Shown here in pieces: positions 45,738 to 57,103 of a stretch of 64,000 nt of DNA. Position 1 is the first letter of the stretch. The number at the start of each line of letters is the position of its first letter. Origin of the DNA: Posidonia oceanica (taxonomy: Eukaryota > Streptophyta > Magnoliopsida > Alismatales > Posidoniaceae); the NCBI GenBank assembly GCA_037176725.1, contig JAZBRS010000023.1:27027001-27091000 (forward strand), in the 5' to 3' direction. A model generated the notes under the pieces. The model made no database searches. It was given only the letters and a program-made list of their open reading frames with translations, and was not told where the DNA came from. A program made the position numbers and the translations under genes.

Positions 45738-48700
45738 GAGAAAAAATGCAATGCAATAAAAAAAGATGAAAAATAAATGCTTTGATTAACAGATCAGAGG
45801 ACTAAAACGTAAATAAAGAAAAATGCAGGATTAAAAATGCAATTTACTAAGGTAAAATCAGAGTATTAAATGAGATTATCAACTAAAGGACTGGAATGCA
45901 AAAATGAAAAACTACAGGGCCTGAACTAAAATAAATCTAAAAGTAAAACACAACAGGAGGACTGGAAAGCAATTAGACAATTTTTTAGATTTTTCATGTA
46001 ATTTCATATGATTTAAATTCAAACTTAAATGAATCTTAAACGATGGTTGGACTAGAATGCAATAAAATAAAAACAGAAGCCAGAAATGCAATACATGGCA
46101 AAATAGCTTAGTTAAGAGAAATAAAGGCACAGTGCAAACACAGCGGCCATGGACACTGTAGCAACTGCTATCAGCGGCCACGAACGGCGGAGGAGGGATG
46201 CCGGGGAAGTGCTGAACGGCAGGCGATCTGCTCTGGAGCCGTGCGGAGGCCGGAGCGGCGTCGGCGAGGTGTGACGTTGCCTGGAGATGGCCGAAGACGG
46301 CGACGGAGGACTGCAGACCTGCTCGGAGGCAGAGCAGGCGATCGGTGCGACGGGAGAGGATTCTGAAGGCATCGGCGTGCTCCTGGAGTCTGTGCGGTCC
46401 TCAGGCGACGCTCGGAGCAGCGTTCTGGTAACCGGAGCGGCGATCCGAGCTCAGAGCTCGCTGGAGAAGAAGGAGTTGACGGCGGCGTTGACCCAGCGAA
46501 AAAGGCGGCAGAACCCTATTCTAATGGGCCGGGAAGCATGCAGGAGAGAAAATTAAGCTAAGGGGAAGAAGTGGCACCTGTTTTGGCGTCCGGAGCGCTC
46601 CCCCGACGTGGGTTGCTTCTGCAGATGCCGGCGAGGCTCGTCTGGTAGCTACGGACGTCTCCGGTGGCTCGCGAAGATCGGAATCAGTTTCGTGGAGTCC
46701 TCCGGTTCTTCCTGGACACTCGGAGTGAAGCTCTGATGCTGGAGGAAGAAGATGGGATTTTTGGGTGCTGCAGGAGTCGCCTGAGGTGGGGGTGGTGATG
46801 TACTGCTCCTCGGGCTGAACGGGAGCTACTGGTGGGTTTCTGGAGGTTGGGTGAAGGGTTCTGGATGTTAGGAAGGGCCGGTGGAGGGCTGGAGAAGAAG
46901 ATTGGTTGTGTGGGGATTTCTGGACAGAAAGTGTTGCAGGTGTTTGCTGTGGAGGGTTTAGTCTGTGGGGAGAACTGGAGGGTAGGCTCGGGTGGTCTGA
47001 GAAGGTAGTGATCTGGGGAGTTGAATGCTAGAGTTTGGGAAGGTTCGGGGGTCAGTAGTGTCGGGAATTTTGGAAGGTGGAGGTGTTGGGTTCTGAGTTG
47101 TATCAGGTGGTGTTGGGGGGTGTTTTCAAGATGGTTTTGGTCGTGGAACGGGGGGTTGTGATGTTGGAGGTTTGGTCGAGATTGGGGGGTGAAATGGGAG
47201 TGGTTTTACTGGGTGTTGGAGGCTTCTGGATTGGTGGAATGGGAGAGGAAGAAGATGCTGATTTTGCAGAGGAAGGAGAGGATTGGGTGCTCTCGGGTGC
47301 GCTGGATGCTCTCTCTCTCTTAGGACGAAAAAGGCAGCGAAGGAGGAGGATTCTGAGTGAAGGATTGGGTAAGGAAATGGATGGTTTTGCTGGCTGGTAG
47401 GGAGAAGGAAGTTGCTGGTTTTTCTGGCAGAGGATGAGGAAGGAAGTGCTGGAGGCTCTTGTGCTCGTTCAAGTGTTCTCTCAGAATGCCAAAAGGTGCT
47501 GGAAGGAGGAGTGGAAGTGAGGTTTTAAACGGGGGCTCGAAGCAGCTGGCGCAGGTTGAGGATTTGAAATCCCACCGACGCGATCACTGCAGCTCGATTG
47601 AAGAGGCAGTCGGCGAGGGTGATTGGCAATAAATGCCCCTGGAGAAGCCGCTGAGAGCTGAGAGAAGAGGAGGTGAGCTGGAGCTGAGGTGATCGGGAGA
47701 GAGGAAATTGAATTTGAAGAGGAGGAGAGAGCTGGCTTCGCGGGAAGAGAAGAAACCGAGGAAGAAGAAGAAGGAAGAAGAAGGGTGGAGGCAGCTGGCG
47801 GGCCGGGCCACGCGACAAAAGAAAAAAAGAAAGAAAGAAGGGGGAGAAGGCCAGCAGCGGGGTCGGACCAAGGAAGTTAAAAAAAAGAAATGGAAAGAAA
47901 TGGAAAGAAAGGAAGAAAGGAAGAAAAAGAAAGGAAGAAGAGAAAGAAGAAGAAAATAGAAATAAAAATAAAAATAAAAATAGAAAAGGATGGGAAAAAG
48001 TTTTTAGAGTAGTTGTGTTTAAGTTAGGATTTGATTAGGTTTTTAATGGTTGTTTTTAATTGGTTAATTAGGGTTAGAAATAATTTTAGTTTTGATTTAA
48101 GTTAGGATTTAAGTTTTCTTTTAATTGGTTTTTGATTTTGTTTAAATGTTTGTTAAGTTTTTAATTTTGTTTTTTAGTTAAGTTTTTCTTGTTAAATTCT
48201 CCTTGTTAAGTTGGGATTTTTTAATTAGGATTTTTTGATGGATTGTTTTTAGATTAATTAGGGTGAGTTTGGCTTTTGATTTAGGATTTTCTTAAGTCTT
48301 CTTTGATTTGTTTTTAATTTTGTTTGTTAAGTCCTTTTAATATTTTTTAGTTAAGTTTTTCTTGTTAAGTTTTTAATTAAGTGTTTTTAAATTTTTGATT
48401 GTTTCTTTTTCTTTTTCAAGTAAGTTTTTAAATTGTTCTTTTTAGATTTGTTAAGTTAGGTTTTCCCTTAATTATCTGTCTTAGTGTTTTTAATTGTTTT
48501 CTTTCTTCTTAGGGTTTGTTTTTTGATTATTTTTAATAGGTTTTTTACTTTTGGTTTGTTTTGATTATATTTTGATTTTTGCTTGATTTTATAGTATTTT
48601 CTTTTTGTTTGTTTTGCATTTTTTAGATTGCCTTCTTAGTTTTTTAGTTTTAGTTAGTTTTAGTTAGGTTTTTGTTTTTAATTGTTTATTTAATGTTTTT

Positions 48701-49470
48701 AATTGTTTCTTTTTAGGGTTTTGACTTGTTTTCCCTTTGTTTTAGAGTTTTGAAGGTTTTTAAAGGGTTTTTTAGAGATTTAGTGGAAGAGAGGAAAAGA
48801 AAAGGAGAGGGAGAAGAAAAGGGAGAAATGAAGGAGTAAAGAAGGAAGAGAGGAGTTGAAGGAAAATAAATATTAGAAAATCAAGAAATAAACTAAAAAT
48901 AAAATAAAAATATAAATAAAATGCAGAAGAGATAGATGCACAGGAAGGGCCTACAGCCAAGCAAGAAAAGGAGAGAGAATGAAGTGAAAAGAAGGAGAAT
49001 AATCAGGAGAGAGAGAGGAGAGAGAAAAGAATAATCTAAGAGAGAGAAAAGGATAATTTGAAGAAAAGAAGGGGTTAGAGGTTTAGAAAAGAGGTAAAAT
49101 TTGGGGAGTGTGTAGCCTAGGGTCTCTAGTGTTCGACCTAGGGTTTGGGTTTGGATTTGGGAAGGTTTTGGAATGGTTTTGAGGTGTAGAAAAAGGGTAG
49201 TTTTACCTAGGTTTTCTAGGATTTTTGGGTAGTGGTTTTGGTTTGAAATTTCTAAGGGTTTTTGGTAAGTTTGTTAAGTTGGGGATGGTGAGTTTTCCTA
49301 TGATTTTTGGATAGTTTTTGGGTTTGGAAAAGAGGTGTGATTCTAGGTTAAGTTTAAGCTAGTTTCGGAGAGAAGAATGAAAAGGAATGTGTAGGTTTTG
49401 ACCTAGATTTGGATCCAGAAGCCACCAGAGGATTCCAATTGATTCAGCCTGTCAAAATGGGGTGTCAACA
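45733..49470 (-). mobile_element. Tat 3' LTR, right segment (LTR 5' part in sense)
   Basis: Continues the LTR interrupted at 40248: ATGCAA-rich stretch, GC-rich block (46140-47880), T-rich block (48000-48790) and terminal GTCAAAATGGGGTGTCAACA. Together with 38123-40248 and without the insertion the LTR is about 5,859 bp. Confidence 0.9.
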
Positions 49471-49490
49471 GATGCCCCTCCCTGAGAGAG
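49471..49490 (-). other. Polypurine tract of the Tat element
   Basis: On the minus strand the sequence directly before the LTR start is CTCTCTCAGGGAGGGGCATC, a purine-rich tract where plus-strand DNA synthesis is expected to start. Confidence 0.7.
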
Positions 49491-49991
49491 ATCAAGCGAA
49501 GCGAGGCCGCTGCTCAAGGTTGACAAGACACCCCATCTGACCGACGGGAGTAGAAGATTGCTATTGGCGTGAGTTACTTATTCGGCGGATGCACCGAAAG
49601 TCGTAGCTCGTTGCCGCAATGCAAAGTACAGGTGCAGATGTATGAGATGCAATGTATGCAATGCATGCTAATGCAAATGTTAGTGCAAAAATTAGTACAG
49701 CTAAGAATGCTGATGCAGCACAAGATGATGATGATGTTGGACTAGTATGCAGTGCTAGAAAAGAAAGTGCAAAGATGATGCAAAAGAAGTGCCAAAAGAG
49801 AAACGCGATGTAGCGCAAAGACCTGGCAGGCAGGCCAAACTTGCGCGACAAGGCGAGAAAGAAAAGATGCAGCTTGTCCCTGCTCGGGGAGCAAGCTAGC
49901 AAAAAGGAGCGCGAGGGGAGTGGGGCCGACTCTCCTATCGCAAGGGGATGCGGGACTTTGCCTTCCTGGGACAAAGTCGCGCGAAGAGGGT
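49491..49991. other. 3' untranslated region next to the primer tract
   Basis: No gene recognised. A stretch around 49615-49760 is rich in ATGCAA-like words (GATGCAATGTATGCAATGCATG). Confidence 0.4.
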
Positions 49992-51087
49992 GATAAGATG
50001 TCGGATTTATCGGCCGGATAGTTTACGGTCCTATCAACCGGAAGCGATAGTTTACGGATTTATCAACCGAAAGCGATAGTTTACGGACCTATCAACCGGA
50101 AGTGATAGTTTACGGTCCTATCAATCGGAGGGTGCAGTTGTGAGTGATAGTTACTGGATATCAGCCGTAAAACATGATTGTGCAGGATAGTTTACGGTCC
50201 TATCAACCGGAAGCGATAGTTTACGGGCCTATCAACCAGGAGCGATAGTTTACGGGCCTATCAACCGAGAGCGATAGTTTACGGTCCTATCAACCGGAAG
50301 CACAATCCATGAGTGATAGTTACTGGTTATCAGCCGTATAATGCAAATGCCAGAGAATGATAGTTTACGGTCCTATTAACCGGAAGTGATAGTTTACGAA
50401 CTTATCAACCGGAAACGATAGTTTACGAGCCTATCAACCGGAAGCGATAGTTTACGGTCCTATTAACCGAAAAGGGCATTTGCGAGTGATAGTTACTAGA
50501 TATCAGCCGTATAACATGATTGGCGCAGCGATAGTTTACGGTCCTATCAACCGGAAGCGATAGTTTACGGGCCTATCAACTGGAAGCGATAGTTTACGGG
50601 TCTATCAACCGAGAGCGATAGTTTACGGTCCTATCAACCGGAAGCGATAGTTTACGGTCCTATCAACCGGAAAGCGCAATCATGAGGGATAGTTACTGGT
50701 TATCAGCCGTATAATGTAATTGCAGGTGATAGTTTACGGTCCTATCAACCGGAAGCGATAGTTTACGGGCCTATCAACTGGGAGCGATAGTTTACGAGCC
50801 TATCAACCGGAAGCGATAGTTTACGGTCCTATCAACCGGAAGGAGCAATTGCAAGGGATAGTTACTGGATTTCAGCCGTATAACGTAATTGCAAGTGATA
50901 GTTTTGGATATCAGCCAAGGATGAGTTTTAGATCATCAGCCAGAAAATGATAGTTTACGGTCCTATCAACCGGAAGGTGCAATTACGAGGGACAGTTACT
51001 AGATGTCAGCTGTATAACACAACTGCGGGATAGTTTTGGATATCAGGCCAAGATGATAGTTTACGGTCCTATCAACCGGAAAGAGCA
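49992..51087. repeat. Array A: 29-bp hairpin repeats in higher-order blocks
   Basis: About 23 units of GATAGTTTACGGTCCTATC plus AACCGGAAGC (29 bases). GATAG and CTATC in each unit are inverted repeats, so a unit can fold. Four or five units are followed by a spacer containing GTGATAGTTACTGG and ATCAGCCGTATAA, making blocks that repeat about every 170 bases (about 197 when five units are present). The first unit (49992-50016, GATAAGATGTCGG) is of array B type. Confidence 0.9.
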
Positions 51088-51221
51088 GTGATTGATTGAT
51101 TGATTGATTGATGAGAAAAAGGTTGATAAGGAAAAGATTGATTGATGATTGATTGATTGATAAGAAAAAGGTTGATAAGGAAAAGATTGATTGATGATTG
51201 ATTGATTGATAAGAAAAAGAT
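51088..51221. repeat. (GATT)n-rich junction repeats
   Basis: GATTGATTGATTGAT runs alternating with AAGAAAAAGGTTGATAAGG; at least two copies of a ~58-base unit. Confidence 0.85.
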
Positions 51222-51605
51222 TGATAAGATATCGGACTTATCGGCCGGCAAAGGGAAAGGGATGATAAGATATCAGACTTATCAATCGGAAAATGGAAAG
51301 AGATGATAAGATATCGGACTTATCGACCGGCAAATGAATAAAAGAATAGAATGATAAGATATCGGATTTATCGGCCGGCAAAGAGAGGACGAAGGAACGA
51401 TAAGATATCGGACTTATCGGCCGACAAAAGGAAAGAGATGATAAGATATCGGACTTATTGGCCGGCAAATGAATAAAAGAATAGAATGATAAGATATTGG
51501 CCTTATCGGTCGGCAAAGAGAGGATGAAGGAATGATAAGATATCGGACTTATCAGCCGACAAAGGGAAAGAGATGATAAGATATCGGACTTATCGACTGG
51601 CAAAT
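51222..51605. repeat. Array B: GATAAGATATCGGACTTATC repeats
   Basis: Nine units of about 41-48 bases. The core GATAAG...CTTATC is an inverted repeat followed by GGCCGGCAAA. Same plan as array A (GATAG...CTATC, then AACCGGAA), so the two arrays probably share an ancestor. Confidence 0.9.
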
Positions 51606-51790
51606 GAATGAGTTTCGCGAGAGCGAGTCATCCCATGATACCAGGAATATCACGGGAGAAAGAGAGGGGGAATGATACCAAGGGGCGATCAAAAGATGCC
51701 CCTGGTATCAAGATGATACCAGGGGTTGGCCAGCGCATCCTTGGCATCAAAAACAGAGGGTGAAGACAAAACTGTCGTGTTTGCCAGACG

Positions 51791-51910
51791 AGTAGTTTAG
51801 GGTACCAACCCAAGGATGACAGGTTGACAGACCTATCGTCGAGCAGTTGGGGGTACCAGCCAAGGATGACAGGTTGACGGACCTATCGCCGGGCAGTTGG
51901 GGGTGCCAGC
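51791..51910. repeat. ~57-bp tandem duplication
   Basis: Two units with GGTACCA..CCAAGGATGACAGG and GACCTATCG(T/C)CG(A/G)GCAGTTGGGGG. Confidence 0.85.
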
Positions 51911-52191
51911 TCGCTGAAGAAGATTCGGATGGCGGTGCCCGGCAGCTTTGCTTGTTTGGATGGCGTGGGTCAGCATTTGGGTTGATTGAGGAGGACTTTC
52001 CTGCGGTGTTCGGCAGCAGGTCTGGTCAGGGGCCCTGTAGATATGATTGATATGATCATACATGCACTTGTAGCAGATTTGGAATGCAAACAGGTGGCTC
52101 AGAACGCCTTTGTATTGATTGGACTTGATTACATGCCTGTGGTAGGCCAAAAGTTTACAGCATAAGACAAGCAGGCAGTTACATGGACGCT

Positions 52192-53394
52192 CTAGTCGGT
52201 CTGGGCTTTCTTTGCCTTTCTGGAGTCAGGGAACTGGGGAGCACCAGGAGGTATCTCATTGATAGGCCAGAATGCTTGTACCTCCGTCAGATATTCGGGA
52301 GTGCACCCTGAGCCTTGCGCAGATGCCAGGTCAGTAGACCGCACTCCATGCTGTATAAGATCAGCCAGCTTAGTTGTAGCAGATGTTGAACCATATGGAT
52401 ATGTCTGAAGAAGCCTTGGGGCTGTGCTGTCTACGAAGGCGCCCTGCTGAAGGCCGAACTGCCGCATGACCCGGATGGAATGATACTCCACGCCTCTGGT
52501 GAATCCAGGCAGCACTACGAGTCGCGCATCGCGGGTATCGAAGAATATGGTAAAAGACTCAGCCGCAGATGGAATAATGCGCCATGTGACGGTGTCGTCC
52601 GTCAGCTTAGATAGCTTCTTGTATTCTTTAGGGACGCTCTTGATTGTCTTGGCGTGGCCGCTGTTGCAGTATGCTTCGATAGCGTGACCCCGGGAGCGCA
52701 GCAAGTTCAGCTCAAGGTGTGCAGCCAGCCAGATCTGTACTAGCACTCCGCAGCCGTGGAAGTGGCAGCAGCAGTGGGAGATGCGGTCCAGTTCGCAGTA
52801 TGTTTCAGCCAAGACGACTGGTGCCAGGTCTATCTGCCTAGTCACCACAGCAAGTGCGATTTCAGCAATTTCTATCGCGACTGTCATCCGGTCAGGAATG
52901 AATATCAGCTCTCCCAGAAATCGGGTGACAAATCCCCGAAGCCACAGGTCATCTCCGAGCTTAGCGCGCTTGTCTATGATCTCATCAAAGTAGTGCAGGC
53001 ACAGCATGGGCGTGGGGCCGCTGGTGCAGATCAGTCTTTGCTGGCACTGGTCAGTGGATAGCCCAAATAGCTTGTAGAGGACCGCTATGTACTTGTCGCG
53101 TCTCATGAAAATGGGCGGTCCCATCAGCCGGGAGAAGCCACAGATGCGGCGCACCTCCTCTAGAGTTGGTGTCAGTTCAGTCCTTCCGAAGCGGAAGACA
53201 TGATGCGCTAGCTTCCAGAATCTTGCGGCAGCGCACAGAAGGTGACGGCTCACTTCGACATCAGCCGACTTCAACAGTTTTGTAGGTATGCCCCAGAGGC
53301 ACAACTTCTCACAGTCTTCCTGAGTAAGCTTGCCAATCCAACTCCGTAGGGCTTCAGAACAGTGTACTGGGGTTTCAAGAGTAGGATAACCCAT
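52192..53394 (-). CDS. Extra reading frame of the Tat element: DUF7745 / plant-mobile-domain-like protein
   Basis: An uninterrupted 400-residue frame in the sense of gag-pol, downstream of integrase. The start lies in a strong context (GCACCATGGG). No signal peptide or membrane segment is obvious. Features shared with plant DUF7745 proteins, as I recall that family: TELTPTLEEVRRICGF (about 74-89) matching its LxPTxEEY motif, a region around FLGELIFIPD, and PVVLAETYCELD...CCCHFHGC, matching its PxILAETxRSLxxCR...GCxxLLxxWxxxH signature; then a tryptophan-starting segment WRIIPS and GVEYHSIRVMRQFG. DUF7745 and plant mobile domains occur in retroelements and in genes derived from them; their biochemical role is unknown. 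Unlike gag and pol of this copy it has no stop. It lies about 1.5 kb past integrase, so it would need its own transcript, splicing or reinitiation. It ends KKAQTD. Confidence 0.75.
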   Translation of the reverse strand: MGYPTLETPVHCSEALRSWIGKLTQEDCEKLCLWGIPTKLLKSADVEVSRHLLCAAARFWKLAHHVFRFGRTELTPTLEEVRRICGFSRLMGPPIFMRRDKYIAVLYKLFGLSTDQCQQRLICTSGPTPMLCLHYFDEIIDKRAKLGDDLWLRGFVTRFLGELIFIPDRMTVAIEIAEIALAVVTRQIDLAPVVLAETYCELDRISHCCCHFHGCGVLVQIWLAAHLELNLLRSRGHAIEAYCNSGHAKTIKSVPKEYKKLSKLTDDTVTWRIIPSAAESFTIFFDTRDARLVVLPGFTRGVEYHSIRVMRQFGLQQGAFVDSTAPRLLQTYPYGSTSATTKLADLIQHGVRSTDLASAQGSGCTPEYLTEVQAFWPINEIPPGAPQFPDSRKAKKAQTD

Positions 53395-54939
53395 GGTGCA
53401 GGCCGCAGGGTGAAATAGACAGATGCTGTAGGGCTTTCAAAGTACCTGTTATCAATACTGTAGACAGTCAGATCATACAGGCATATAATCTTTAAGAGGA
53501 AGCAGAATCTGAAGCTGATAAAGCAGTTCAATATATATTCAGCAGTTAATATCAGAATATAGTAGCTAAGCACACATAAGTAGGGGAATTCTGTAGCAGT
53601 CTTGCTGACACGGGGGCGAGGACTGGCAGGAGATCTGGACCAGCGTAGCTCAAGCGGCGTCAACGCGTGTTTGGCAAGAAGTACTGTCTCAAAGTCGAGG
53701 CAAGTTGCAAAGCGGAATGACTGTGAAGAAGGAAGGGACGATTGGGGATGCATGTATGCATGATGCAGGTTGGTATGCTTAGGATGATGATTAGTATGCT
53801 ATGGTGCCCTCAGCATACGGAGTGCTTTGGTGCCTGCTGCAGAGGAAGGGAGTGCTCCCTAGCTCACTGGGCCCTACTTGGACTCTTAGCTTGCTGGTGG
53901 CACTCCGGAACGGGTGTTGGCAGTATACAGGTGGTGGTGTGGTGAGGACAGGTTACCTGCCGAACTCTTAGGACCTACACCTACTTTTTCTGCTCTCTTT
54001 TTTTGTTTTCTCCCTCATGGGTGTGCAGGCTTTCTCTGCCCCTAGCTAGGAGATGGTAAGTGTTTGCTTTTGGAGGTGGGAGGTGTGAACCTTTTTAGGC
54101 TTACACCCTTGGTTTCTTTCTGAGGTACGGGGGGATGATATTGCCTCTATTTTCGAGCTGATTCTTGTCCAACCCCTTTTCTTTTCTTTCTCTTTTTTTC
54201 CTTTTTTTTTTGCTTGCTTTTTCTCCCTTTTTTTTTGTTTATTTGACTTCTTTTTCTCTTTTTTTTTTTTCAGGCTTTTGCTATCCCCATTTTGGAGGTA
54301 AAAGGAAGGGTGTTTGGGCTGTAATGGATGTGGGCTTTGGGTCGGCTATGAGATGAGCTGGAGGAGCAAGGTTAGACTGCACACCCCTATCTCTAGGGCC
54401 GGCTTCTGTCTTCGCCTTCTGCTCTTTTTGATGTGCCCAAGCCTAGATGCCTATTCTCTCTTTTTTTTGGACTCACATCCTAGCATTTTTTCTCCCTCAG
54501 AGGTGTATGTCCTTACGAGTTTAGACAGTTCGCCTGTCCTGATTGATGGTGGCTCCCTCACTAGCTAAGACATCTGAGTAGCGCTGGGTGAGGCAAGGTG
54601 GACTCTTTCCAGAGCAGGCAAGCACTTCCGGTTTTCATCACCGGGCAGAAAATGGAATGCGTGGTTTGAGAGGATGACGATGATGATTTGAAAAGAGATG
54701 ATGCATGGAGAAGATGAAATGTGGTAGAAGATGTGATTTGAAAAGATGACGATGATGATTTGAAAAAAAAAGATGGTGTATGGAAAGGGCGAAATGCGAT
54801 AGAAGATGTGTAAGAGAAGGATAGAAGAAGTATAAGCGAATGTACAGGAATAGAAGTAGGAGACAAGATAGGAAATGCAGGTAGGAATGAGAATGCAAGT
54901 GATTAGATGGGGGAAGCATCTGCAACGGGGCTACCCCGG
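53395..54939. other. Spacer between integrase and the extra reading frame
   Basis: Contains a T-rich tract (about 54170-54275, A/G-rich in sense) and a ~105-base duplicated unit with GATGACGATGATGATTTGAAAA (about 54670-54830). Several short frames here look accidental. A promoter or splice acceptor for the extra frame could lie here, but none is evident. Confidence 0.4.
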
Positions 54940-56020
54940 CTACTGATAGTACTTCTTGAGGTAGCAGAGGTTGACGGGCTCAGACTGCTTGACCTGATCC
55001 ATATCTTCAAGAGTTACAGCGTTGTCCGAAAAGACTTGCTTGACCGCAAAGGGGCCATGCCAGTTAGGTCGGAATTTCCCTTGACCGTCAGGCAAATGAA
55101 TGGCGCACAAAACAAGGTTCCCTGTCTGGAATCCCCTTGGCTGAACCTTCTTTAGGTATGACCTGGCCATTCTCTTTTGGTAGCAGTGAGCATTATGCAT
55201 AGCTTGCAGCCTGTGCTCATCAATCAGATTTAGTTGGACGCAGTGGTCTTCGACCCATTCTGCTTCTTCCAATTCAGCTTCGCGTAGGATCCGCAGTGAG
55301 GGGATCTCTACCTCGATAGGCAACACCGCCTCCATGCCATACACCAGAGAGTATGGGGTGGCACCTGTTGAAGTCCGGACAGATGTCCTATACGCCCAGA
55401 GTGCGTAAGGAAGCTTGTCGTGCCAGTCCTTATGAGTTTCCGCCATCTTCTTCAGGATCTTGACCAGATTTTTGTTGGCGGACTCCACTGCACCGTTCAT
55501 CTGCGGCCGATAAGGTGAGGATCTGTGGTGTTTGATACTGAATTTCTGCAGATAGTCTTCGTTCCTCTTAGCAATGAAATTTGTGCCATTGTCAGATATA
55601 ATTGCATGTGGGACCCCATACCGGGCTATGATATTGTTTCTGATAAACTTTTCTACAGCCACAGCAGTCACTGTTTTGTAGGAGGTCGCTTCCACCCACT
55701 TGGTGAAGTAATCAATCGCTACCAGAATGTAACGATGATCATTGGAAGTTGCAGGGTGGATGGCGCCAATGACATCAATCCCCCAGGTAGAGAAGGGCAT
55801 GGTGACGACACGCTGTGCAATTCTTGAGGGGGTGCCCGAATAAAGTTGCCATGCACTGGCAGTTGTGGCATCTGCGTACGAATCGGCAGCAGTCTGCTTC
55901 CATAGTAAGCCAATAGTATCCTTGCAGCATTATCTTCTTAGCCAGGAGGACGCCATCCATGTGCGGGCCGCAGGTCCCCGCATGCACTTGAAGTATCAGT
56001 GCATCAGCCTCTGATTTGTT
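54940..56020 (-). pseudogene. Tat integrase (broken)
   Basis: The N-terminal HHCC zinc finger (55984 leftward: HAGTCGPHMDGV ... CHNC at about 55870-55859) sits in the RNase H frame. The catalytic core is in another frame (54940-55800): the first Asp in TWGIDVIG, the second in IISDNGTNF and the Glu in NGAVESANK form the DDE triad. A C-terminal domain follows (FQTGNLVLCAIHLPDGQGKF, GPFAVKQVF) and ends LKKYYQ. Between finger and core the frame changes twice (near 55865 and 55800), best explained by two one-base losses. Would insert the cDNA into host DNA. Confidence 0.88.
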
Positions 56021-56690
56021 TAGGCAGCACAAGAGCATTTGATTGTATGATCTTTTGTACAACTGTCCCGCCCTTAATACATACTTTGACGCCAGACACG
56101 TCAGAGTTCTCTTGTCTACTGCTGAGGTACCGGGTGGAAAGCTGCCAGATTCCAGGAAAGCTTTTATGTCTTTGTACCAGGGCTGCTCCTCTACTGTTGG
56201 ATCTACCTCTTCAATGTTCATACAGTGTGCAGGCTGCTCAATGCGAGTAACAGATACATCCACTGTGCTGTCTTCAGGTATGCTGAGCCAGGACGCCAAG
56301 GTTGCTAACGCATCTGCATATGCGTTCCTTGCTCGGTTCATGTATGTGAAACGGATGCTCACAAATTGTTCTATCAGCTTCCGTAGGTGTTCATGATATG
56401 GCAGTAGCTTCGGATCTTTTATCTTCCACTCGCCATTGACTTGAGTGATTACCAACATAGCATCGTCGTGCACCAGCAGCTTCTGCACCTCATGCTCGAG
56501 GGCGGCATTCAGTCCTAGGATGCATGCCTCGTACTCTGACTCGTTGTTGGTGCATCTGAAGGTCAGTTTCCTGGAGAAGGGAATCATCTATCCCTGAGGC
56601 GTTGTCAACACTGCGGCTACGCCTCAGCCTTTCTTGTTTACAGCACCATCAAAGTACAGTTGCCATTGCTCCTGATCTTCAGGGTCTTTG
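56021..56690 (-). pseudogene. Archaeal-type second RNase H of the Tat element
   Basis: Starts WQLYFDGAVNKKG (about 56662-56627), then TNNESEYEACILGLNAALEH, LVHDDAMLVITQVNGEW and NRARNAYADALATLASW, the D-E-D-D set of this RNase H type. In-frame TGA (56624-56626) and TAG (56588-56590) interrupt it. Its place between native RNase H and integrase is diagnostic for Tat/Ogre elements. Confidence 0.85.
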
Positions 56691-57103
56691 TCTTCAGAGT
56701 CCTCCATTGCAAACAAAATGTCTTCATCTGGGAACTGCGTCTGGAGTGGTTGATATTCAGGCAGTGGGAGATTAGCAAGATGGTCTACCATAGCTTGGCC
56801 CTTCATAGACTTCTGAGTGACAAAGGTGATGTCGTACTGAGACAGTAACACCTGCCACTTGACACATCTGCCTACCATGGCCGGTTTTTGAAAGAGGAAC
56901 TTGATAGGATCATGCCGGTATAAGAGCTGAATTGGGTATGCCATCATGTAGTGCCTTAATTTCTGTGCAACCCAGACAAGGGATAGGCAGGTCTTCTCTA
57001 TTGTACTGTACCTAGCTTCGCATTCATTGAACTTCTTGCTCAGGTAGTAAATGGCGCGCTCCTTTCTACCAGATTCATCATGTTGGCTCAAGACGGCGCC
57101 CAT
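56691..57103 (-). pseudogene. Native gypsy RNase H region
   Basis: Motifs MGAVLSQHDESGRKERAIYY, SKKFNECEARYSTIEKTCL, YRHDPIKFLFQKP and RCVKWQVLLSQYDITF. The frame differs from that of the reverse transcriptase; the two overlap at 57088-57103. Confidence 0.85.

Noticed and set aside
38123..49470. A single 11.3-kb LTR
   Set aside because: The GCATG duplications and TG...CA ends show a 5,484-bp solo LTR nested inside a normal family LTR.
50017..51087. CRISPR-like direct repeats of about 29 bases
   Set aside because: Units follow each other without unique spacers, and the surroundings are a plant retrotransposon.
54165..54356. Phe/Leu-rich small membrane-protein-like frame
   Set aside because: Made by the T-rich tract of the Tat spacer; no conservation signal.
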